From assembly GCA_017965445.1 (NCBI GenBank), contig JAGCPZ010000044.1, positions 1 through 36,204 on the forward strand: a stretch of DNA of 36,204 bases, read 5' to 3'. A program made the position numbers and the translations under genes. This DNA is from Fibrobacter sp. GTDB taxonomy: Bacteria > Fibrobacterota > Fibrobacteria > Fibrobacterales > Fibrobacteraceae. The notes beneath the pieces are model-generated. The model was not told the origin of the DNA, did not search any database, and saw only the letters and a program-made list of their open reading frames with translations. This document shows positions 31,467 to 36,204 of this stretch, in pieces (position 1 is the stretch's first letter; each line of letters begins with the position of its first letter).

Positions 31467-31502
31467 CTAAAACGCCTATTGACAAAAAATCCATACCAAA
31501 TG

Positions 31503-31531
31503 TTTACATAGCAGGGTTAAGCCAGTAATAT
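31503..31531 (+). promoter_or_regulatory. Promoter of the diverged regulator-lipoprotein operon
   Basis: TTTACA (31503-31508), 17-base spacer, TAATAT (31526-31531). It would give a leader of only about 13 bases before ATG 31551. An alternative TTGACA lies at 31479-31484. Confidence 0.55.
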
Positions 31532-31550
31532 TTAAATATTTTAGTTATTG

Positions 31551-32414
31551 ATGGTTACTTTTTCTGACATAGCGGACTACCGCGACTTCTTGAAGGAATT
31601 CTACGACAGGCGCAAGGTCGAGATGCCCTTCTACAGCTACCGCATGATGGGTGATAAGCTAGGGCTAGACTCCAGCTATCTCTATCGGGTATTGCAAAAA
31701 AAGCAGCATCTGCCTGCTCATGCATTACCTGCGGCTAAGGAAATCCTTGCGCTGTCTGGTCGCGAGGCCGAGTATTTCGACCTGCTCTATTCTGCTGCTG
31801 TCAGCAAGGATAAGACTAAGCGCGAAGAATTGATGGCGAAAGCCCTCTCGCTCCGTGACGTGGAGCGTCATTCTTTACAGGCAGCTGAACTTAAACTCCT
31901 TGAAAACTGGTGGATTCCTGCGGTACGCGCCTACCTGGAATTGAACGGTGGGGTGGTGAACGTCAAACGCATCGCCAAGGACCTCTGTCCGCCGATTACC
32001 GAGGAGCAGGCTCTCGAAGCCATTGAAACTTTAAAGAGCGTCGGTCTCGTCAAGAAGCTTGCATCGGGTAAGCTTGCGCTGACCGAAGCCCATTTGACAG
32101 TAGGGGGCCCCGAAAAGGCCAAGGCTGTGCGCAATTTCCAGCGCCAGGTTCTGAGCCTTGCGAGCGACGCGCTCGAAAATGTCCCCGTCAATGAACGCAA
32201 TATTTCTACACTGACCCTTTCTGTAGATCAGTCCTGCTTCGAGGATTTGGGTGACATGTTAAGGGAATTCCGCCGCTTAGTCCAAAAAAGAGTGGATGGG
32301 GCCAAGAATCCCGATCGTGTTATGCAGCTTTCTATGGCGTTTTACCCGGTTGCTCGTAAAGCTGGGGCTGTGGAAAATACTATAATAGGGGAAGGTGCAG
32401 GAGATAAAAAATGA
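31551..32414 (+). CDS. TIGR02147-family regulator, diverged copy 6
   Basis: 287 residues from ATG 31551 (a TTG three bases earlier is also in frame). It has the same plan as the array regulators: N-terminal DYRDFLKEFYDRRK, then an Xre-like helix-turn-helix (YRMMGDKLGLDSSYLYRVLQKK, ~27-48), and the C-terminal block PPITEEQALEAIETLKSVGLVKK...RNFQRQVLSLASDALENVPVNERNIS, where array copies have ALDAIEG and DERHFSG. It is distant from those copies, as no long identical stretch is shared. No Shine-Dalgarno precedes it, in contrast to the AGGAGG of the array. Its TGA overlaps the ATG of the lipoprotein gene by four bases. Confidence 0.82.
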   Translation: MVTFSDIADYRDFLKEFYDRRKVEMPFYSYRMMGDKLGLDSSYLYRVLQKKQHLPAHALPAAKEILALSGREAEYFDLLYSAAVSKDKTKREELMAKALSLRDVERHSLQAAELKLLENWWIPAVRAYLELNGGVVNVKRIAKDLCPPITEEQALEAIETLKSVGLVKKLASGKLALTEAHLTVGGPEKAKAVRNFQRQVLSLASDALENVPVNERNISTLTLSVDQSCFEDLGDMLREFRRLVQKRVDGAKNPDRVMQLSMAFYPVARKAGAVENTIIGEGAGDKK

Positions 32415-33646
32415 TTAAACGGGCGTGGACATATGGAATGGCGGCATTGGCTTTCTGCTATGTCGCCTGCGATAGCGGTCGTACCGCGGGATCGTCGATG
32501 GAGACGGAAAACTCCATCGCGGTGCTTGTTCAATTGGCCGATGGCACGCCTGCTGCACGTATGGACGTTATTGTCCGCCCTGAATCTTATCTGTCGGGCG
32601 CGTCCGAACTCGGGTCGGACTCCCTCTTCCAGTTGCACTTTGAAACCGATGAGCAAGGTCGGGTTGTTCTGACGGATGTCCCGTCGGGTTCCTATGTAAT
32701 TGAAGCTCGTAGCGATGTCAAGAATCTGAAGGGCTTCGAGAAGATTGCCTATGTTGAAGCCGATACGACGACTCCTCTTACGGTTGAGGTCTCGGAACCG
32801 AGCAAGGTGTCCGGTCATGTCGGACTTCCGCAATTGGTCCGCCGTTCGGCGACTGTTTCTGTGCAGGGCTTGGACTACCAGGTCCCGATGGATTCTAACG
32901 GTTACTTTGAATTTGAATCGCTGCCGAACGGTAATGTCGAGATTGTCGCTTTTGTAAACGAAGACGACGATGACTCTATCACTGTTTACGGCAAGATTGA
33001 AGCGGACGTTGGAACCAAGTCTAGCAAGAAGCTTTACCTTGGCGACTCTGCGTATGTCAAGAAATACTTTGTATTTGAAGACTTCGAAAACGGTGTCGAT
33101 CGGTGGACTCCGGCTGGATCCAAGAATGTTGAAGTCAGTTTGGAATCCGTTACAGCAAATCGTGGTCGCAAGGGACATGTTGCGCACTTTATATGTAAAC
33201 TCGATTCGGCGGAGAACTGGGATTGGGGCCTTATCGGTCTTGAACTTGGCGGCTATGTCGATATGAGTGATCTCGATTCCGTTACTTTCTGGGCTCGTAC
33301 GTCGGTTGATTCGGCTAGAATTTCGTTCTCGTTCGATAGGTTCGTAAATAACGATTCCGTGACGAGTCCGGATAACGCCAAGTCTTGGAAGCATTTTGTT
33401 GCTAATAAGGAATGGACTCGCTATACTGTGATTCCTTCACAAATGGAAAAAGCGGATAGCAGTGGCGGAAACTATGGCTGGAATGCGGTCAAGGACAGTA
33501 TCACCAAGATTGGCATCTTTGGCGCCATGGGTACTGAGGTCTGGGTTGACGATATCGAGGTCTATGGTTACGGTATCTTTGATCCGTACGCGCCAGTCTC
33601 AAAGAAAAGTGCCCTGAAAAAGAGCGATCCTAAGAAAAAAGACTAG
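32411..33646 (+). CDS. Lipoprotein with carboxypeptidase-regulatory-like and carbohydrate-binding-like domains
   Basis: 411 residues; signal peptide with lipobox YVAC (Cys20). Residues ~35-185 contain two beta-sandwich repeats (AVLVQLADGTPAARMDVIV; DEQGRVVLTDVPSGSYVIEA; KVSGHVG...DSNGYFEFESLPNGNVEI), like carboxypeptidase-regulatory-like folds. Residues ~218-390 (FEDFENGVDRW...DLDSVTFWARTS...VWVDDIEVYGYG) resemble a galactose-binding-like/CBM jelly roll. The tail is lysine-rich. There is no FISUMP domain, although gene order and ATGA overlap with a TIGR02147 regulator mirror the array. A role at the cell surface, perhaps glycan binding, is inferred from the domains and from the GH43 gene downstream. 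Confidence 0.8.
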   Translation: MIKRAWTYGMAALAFCYVACDSGRTAGSSMETENSIAVLVQLADGTPAARMDVIVRPESYLSGASELGSDSLFQLHFETDEQGRVVLTDVPSGSYVIEARSDVKNLKGFEKIAYVEADTTTPLTVEVSEPSKVSGHVGLPQLVRRSATVSVQGLDYQVPMDSNGYFEFESLPNGNVEIVAFVNEDDDDSITVYGKIEADVGTKSSKKLYLGDSAYVKKYFVFEDFENGVDRWTPAGSKNVEVSLESVTANRGRKGHVAHFICKLDSAENWDWGLIGLELGGYVDMSDLDSVTFWARTSVDSARISFSFDRFVNNDSVTSPDNAKSWKHFVANKEWTRYTVIPSQMEKADSSGGNYGWNAVKDSITKIGIFGAMGTEVWVDDIEVYGYGIFDPYAPVSKKSALKKSDPKKKD

Positions 33647-33675
33647 TTTTATCCATTGTGGACATTTTATCCATG

Positions 33676-33705
33676 AGACCTGCAACATTTTGCAGGTCTT
33701 TTTTT
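33676..33705 (+). terminator. Terminator of the diverged operon
   Basis: AGACCTGCAA (33676-33685), loop CATT, TTGCAGGTCT (33690-33699), then a T-run. Two TTTTATCCAT direct repeats precede it. Confidence 0.92.
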
Positions 33706-33774
33706 GTTGCTTGATGGTAGATTTATTTATGGTGTATGGGATTGACCTTATTAGGCCAATCTTAAGGAGTGTGT

Positions 33775-36012
33775 ATGAGAAACAAGAAAATTATTACAAT
33801 GGTGGGATTGCTTGCCGGTTTTGGCGTGAATGCGCTTGCCGATAACCCCATTTCAACTTATCACTATTTGGCGGATCCTTCCTGTGCTTCCGATGGTGAT
33901 ACTTTCTACATCTTGACCGATGTCGATGATTACAGCCCCCAGCAGAACTACAATTACGACATCGTGGGGCTTAACGCGTTCTCCTCTCAGGACATGAAGA
34001 ACTGGACCGACCACGGCATGATTTTCCGCTCCAAGCGAGAATTCGGGAATTACCCCGACAATACCTGGGCTTCCGGCATCGCTGTCCACAAGGGTAGAAT
34101 CTACATTGTTTATCCCAATGGCGCCAGCGGCGTGGGCATGCTTACCGCGACAAGCATCGACGGCCCCTATACCGACCCCGTCAAGGAAACCCATGGCGTG
34201 AACTACATCGCCGCTTCCTTTGGCTCCAGCGTAATCGGAGGCTGTGATGGCATTGCTCACTGTTTTGACCCGGGCATTTTCATCGAAGATGACGGTACGG
34301 GTTATGTGATTTTCGGCGGCGGTGAAAATGGTCAGCGCCCCTATGGCAACAACCTGGACATCATCAAGTTTACCGAAAACAACGGCAAGATTACCATTGA
34401 CAAGAATTCTCTGACGCGCGTCAGTGCCCAGAATTCCTTCGAGGCTCCCTATATCCACAAGAAGGGGAGCAAGTACTACTTGAGCTTCAATACGCCTCCG
34501 CAGGTCATCGATTACGGCATGGCTGACAAGATTACGGGCCCTTACACGTTCGTTGGAACGGTCATTCCCGGAGTCGCTGGGGTACCCGATGCCCATAACG
34601 AGGGCGGCAACAACCACCAGGGCTTTGCGGAATTTAAGGGCAAGTGGTATGCCGTGTATCACGACCGCCGCTTGGTCACTGCGAGTGAACATCCGGGTTC
34701 CTGCACCCAGTCTGGCCAGTGCACCAATAGCCCGAACAAGGAAAACCACAGAAGCGTGTCCATCGACGAACTCACCTGGAATGGCGACAGGATGAACAAG
34801 CTGACCTTCACCCGTGAAGGCCCGAAGCAAATCAAGAACTTTGACCCTTACAAGACCTACAAGGCGCTCACCAGCTCCAAGCAACGTAACGTGCGCAGCC
34901 GTACTGACTGGACCAAGGGCAAGCCCGTCGTGCATGTGTTGACTCCGCTTGCTACCAAGGAATCCTGGATTCGCGTGTCTGGTGTGGACTTTGGCAACGG
35001 TGCCGAGAACCTCCGCGTGAAGGCGGCAAGCGTGGCTGACGGCAACAAGATTGAAATACACACAGGGAGCATTTCCGGTACGCTTGCCGGTACCTGCTCC
35101 CTCGCCAAGACGAATGGCTGGAATGACTACGTCGATAACGATTGCGAGATGAAAGGCCTTACTGGCGTTGTCGATGAACTCTTCTTCGTGTTCAAGGGAA
35201 GCAAGGATTCTACCATGGGCGTTCTGGAATGGGAATTCCAGGGAGCCAAGCGTGAACCGGAACCGCAGAAACCGTTTGGCGGCAAGGCTGCTGAAATTCC
35301 GGGCAAGATCGAGATGGAAAACTTCGACGAGCCGGGTTATGGCGCAGGGAACGATTCCTATTCCGATAGCGATACCGACGACCACGGTGCCGAATCCAAC
35401 GGAGGCAAGAGCTACCGCGAAGGCACAGGCGTAGATATTTACAAGAAAGCGACGGGCTACGTTGTCGGTTACAACCAGGCAGACGAATGGCTGGAATATA
35501 CGGTGAACGTGGCTTCGGCGGGCGATTACACGATGTTTGCGGCGGTGGCCTCGGGCAGTACGAGCGGCAGCTTCAAGCTTTCTATCGACGGTAAGGACAT
35601 CACCGAAGAAATTGCAGTGCCGAAGAACGAAGGCGAAGACAACTATGACGATTTCGGCAAGGTCAAGGCCAATGTGACGCTCCCGGCTGGTGAACATATC
35701 CTCCGTTTTACCGTGACTGGCAACTGGATGGACATCGACTATATCCAGTTTGTGTCTGGCAAGGACGCCAAGGATCCGGATGAAGGTGGTGATGTGGGAA
35801 TCCGTCCGTCCATGCGCATGAGCGTTAATTCTGCGGCGACTTTTGATGTGTTCGACTTGAGCGGCAAGAAGGTGGCTAGCTTTACGGCCCGCGGCATGGC
35901 CGAAGCGACGAAACTTTGGCGTGAAAGTGCCCAGTCGCAGAAGGTCCAGGGATTCTGCCTGATTCGCAACCGCAGTAATGGCATGGTCGCGAAAATTAGG
36001 ACGACCCGTTAA
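33775..36012 (+). CDS. Glycoside hydrolase family 43 enzyme with two CBM6-like modules and a secretion tail
   Basis: 745 residues from ATG 33775; AAGGAG lies at 33764-33769, so the GTG at 33769 is not the start. The signal peptide ends NALA. The GH43 propeller (~25-330) shows the three expected acids: D34 (ADPS), D165 (CFDPGIF) and E223 (FEAPYIH). GH43 enzymes remove arabinose or xylose units from arabinoxylan and related hemicellulose. A first CBM6-like module covers ~385-495 and a second ~506-660 (IEMENFD...ADEWLEYTVN...MDIDYIQFV). The end (~680-745; FDVFDLSGKKVASF, then FCLIRN and the basic KIRTTR) looks like a type IX secretion or Fibrobacter C-terminal domain. Exact substrate cannot be told. 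Confidence 0.92.
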   Translation: MRNKKIITMVGLLAGFGVNALADNPISTYHYLADPSCASDGDTFYILTDVDDYSPQQNYNYDIVGLNAFSSQDMKNWTDHGMIFRSKREFGNYPDNTWASGIAVHKGRIYIVYPNGASGVGMLTATSIDGPYTDPVKETHGVNYIAASFGSSVIGGCDGIAHCFDPGIFIEDDGTGYVIFGGGENGQRPYGNNLDIIKFTENNGKITIDKNSLTRVSAQNSFEAPYIHKKGSKYYLSFNTPPQVIDYGMADKITGPYTFVGTVIPGVAGVPDAHNEGGNNHQGFAEFKGKWYAVYHDRRLVTASEHPGSCTQSGQCTNSPNKENHRSVSIDELTWNGDRMNKLTFTREGPKQIKNFDPYKTYKALTSSKQRNVRSRTDWTKGKPVVHVLTPLATKESWIRVSGVDFGNGAENLRVKAASVADGNKIEIHTGSISGTLAGTCSLAKTNGWNDYVDNDCEMKGLTGVVDELFFVFKGSKDSTMGVLEWEFQGAKREPEPQKPFGGKAAEIPGKIEMENFDEPGYGAGNDSYSDSDTDDHGAESNGGKSYREGTGVDIYKKATGYVVGYNQADEWLEYTVNVASAGDYTMFAAVASGSTSGSFKLSIDGKDITEEIAVPKNEGEDNYDDFGKVKANVTLPAGEHILRFTVTGNWMDIDYIQFVSGKDAKDPDEGGDVGIRPSMRMSVNSAATFDVFDLSGKKVASFTARGMAEATKLWRESAQSQKVQGFCLIRNRSNGMVAKIRTTR

Positions 36013-36039
36013 AATTCTCCAACAAACACATTCTTCAGG

Positions 36040-36066
36040 AGGCTTCCCGAAAGGGAAGCCTTTTTG
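36040..36066 (+). terminator. Terminator of the GH43 gene
   Basis: AGGCTTCCC (36040-36048), GAAA loop, GGGAAGCCT (36053-36061), then TTTT. Confidence 0.93.
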
Positions 36067-36076
36067 TATAAATGAA

Positions 36077-36099
36077 AACCACCGGCTAGGCCGGTGGTT
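36077..36099. repeat. Perfect 10-base hairpin at the right edge
   Basis: AACCACCGGC (36077-36086), loop TAG, GCCGGTGGTT (36090-36099). It resembles the sub-terminal hairpins of IS200/IS605-type elements, but no transposase is inside the window to confirm it; it could also act as a bidirectional terminator. Confidence 0.4.
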
Positions 36100-36154
36100 C
36101 AAAAGAGCCTTCTGGCGTTGCGTCCTCGGATAAAAAGAAATCCCTTGATTACTA

Positions 36155-36184
36155 TTGACATGCGGTCTGCCAACTGCATAACAA
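36155..36184 (+). promoter_or_regulatory. Promoter leading out of the window
   Basis: TTGACA (36155-36160) with TAACAA (36179-36184) 18 bases downstream. The gene it would serve starts beyond the window. Confidence 0.4.
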
Positions 36185-36204
36185 TAAAACCAAAGGATTT
36201 AAAA

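Noticed and set aside
33853..36102. 749-codon open frame on the minus strand opposite the GH43 gene
   Set aside because: It mirrors the GC-rich codons of a certain GH43 gene, has no recognisable motifs and would cover the terminator.
1..36204. tRNA and rRNA genes
   Set aside because: No cloverleaf with GTTCRA-type arms or rRNA signature stretch was noticed on either strand.

Overview
The window most likely comes from a Fibrobacter chromosome (phylum Fibrobacterota). The main reason is an array of lipoproteins carrying the 'Fibrobacter succinogenes major paralogous' domain (FISUMP, TIGR02145; hallmark CPDGWRIP and a VRCIKN end), each preceded by a TIGR02147-family regulator. A PorV/PorQ-type outer-membrane protein, a multimodular GH43-CBM6 enzyme with a type IX secretion-like tail, a GSCFA protein and a bacterial GGGP synthase all fit a plant-fibre-degrading member of the FCB group. 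This assignment comes from recognised families, not from a search.

Layout. 1-2654 is AT-rich and looks like accessory DNA: the 3' end of a RecG-like/AlbA_2-type ATPase-wHTH gene, a SIR2-like protein and a DUF1353-like protein. 2660-6887 is housekeeping-like: an AGCS sodium:amino-acid symporter, a membrane GGDEF diguanylate cyclase and a RhlE-type DEAD-box helicase. 7180-25481 is the centrepiece: five operons, each with a TTGACT/TATATT promoter (the second has TTGCTT), a leader hairpin, a strong AGGAGG site, a TIGR02147 regulator, a FISUMP lipoprotein (two in the fifth operon) and a GC-rich terminator that is itself preceded by an AGGAGG-like sequence. A GSCFA gene on the minus strand and a cluster of inverted repeats split operon 1 from operon 2. 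25592-31223 holds GGGP synthase, a minus-strand pair (membrane-anchored protein plus a PorV-like barrel with an inserted beta-propeller), a triple-FKBP periplasmic isomerase and a zinc-ribbon membrane protein. 31503-33705 is a diverged regulator-lipoprotein pair in which the lipoprotein is not FISUMP. 33775-36012 is a GH43 enzyme with two CBM6-like modules. The right edge has a perfect hairpin and a promoter leading out of the window.

How the genes may work together. The regulator-lipoprotein pairing is repeated six times with conserved control signals, while the lipoprotein bodies are mosaic. This suggests a family of surface lipoproteins, each co-expressed with a cytoplasmic DNA-binding protein and diversified by recombination. 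The regulators have almost identical helix-turn-helix segments, so they may cross-regulate the shared promoter type. The function of FISUMP proteins is not known to me; a role at the cell surface follows only from the lipobox. Several palindromic repeat families lie between genes, and one has apparently inserted in frame inside the GSCFA gene.
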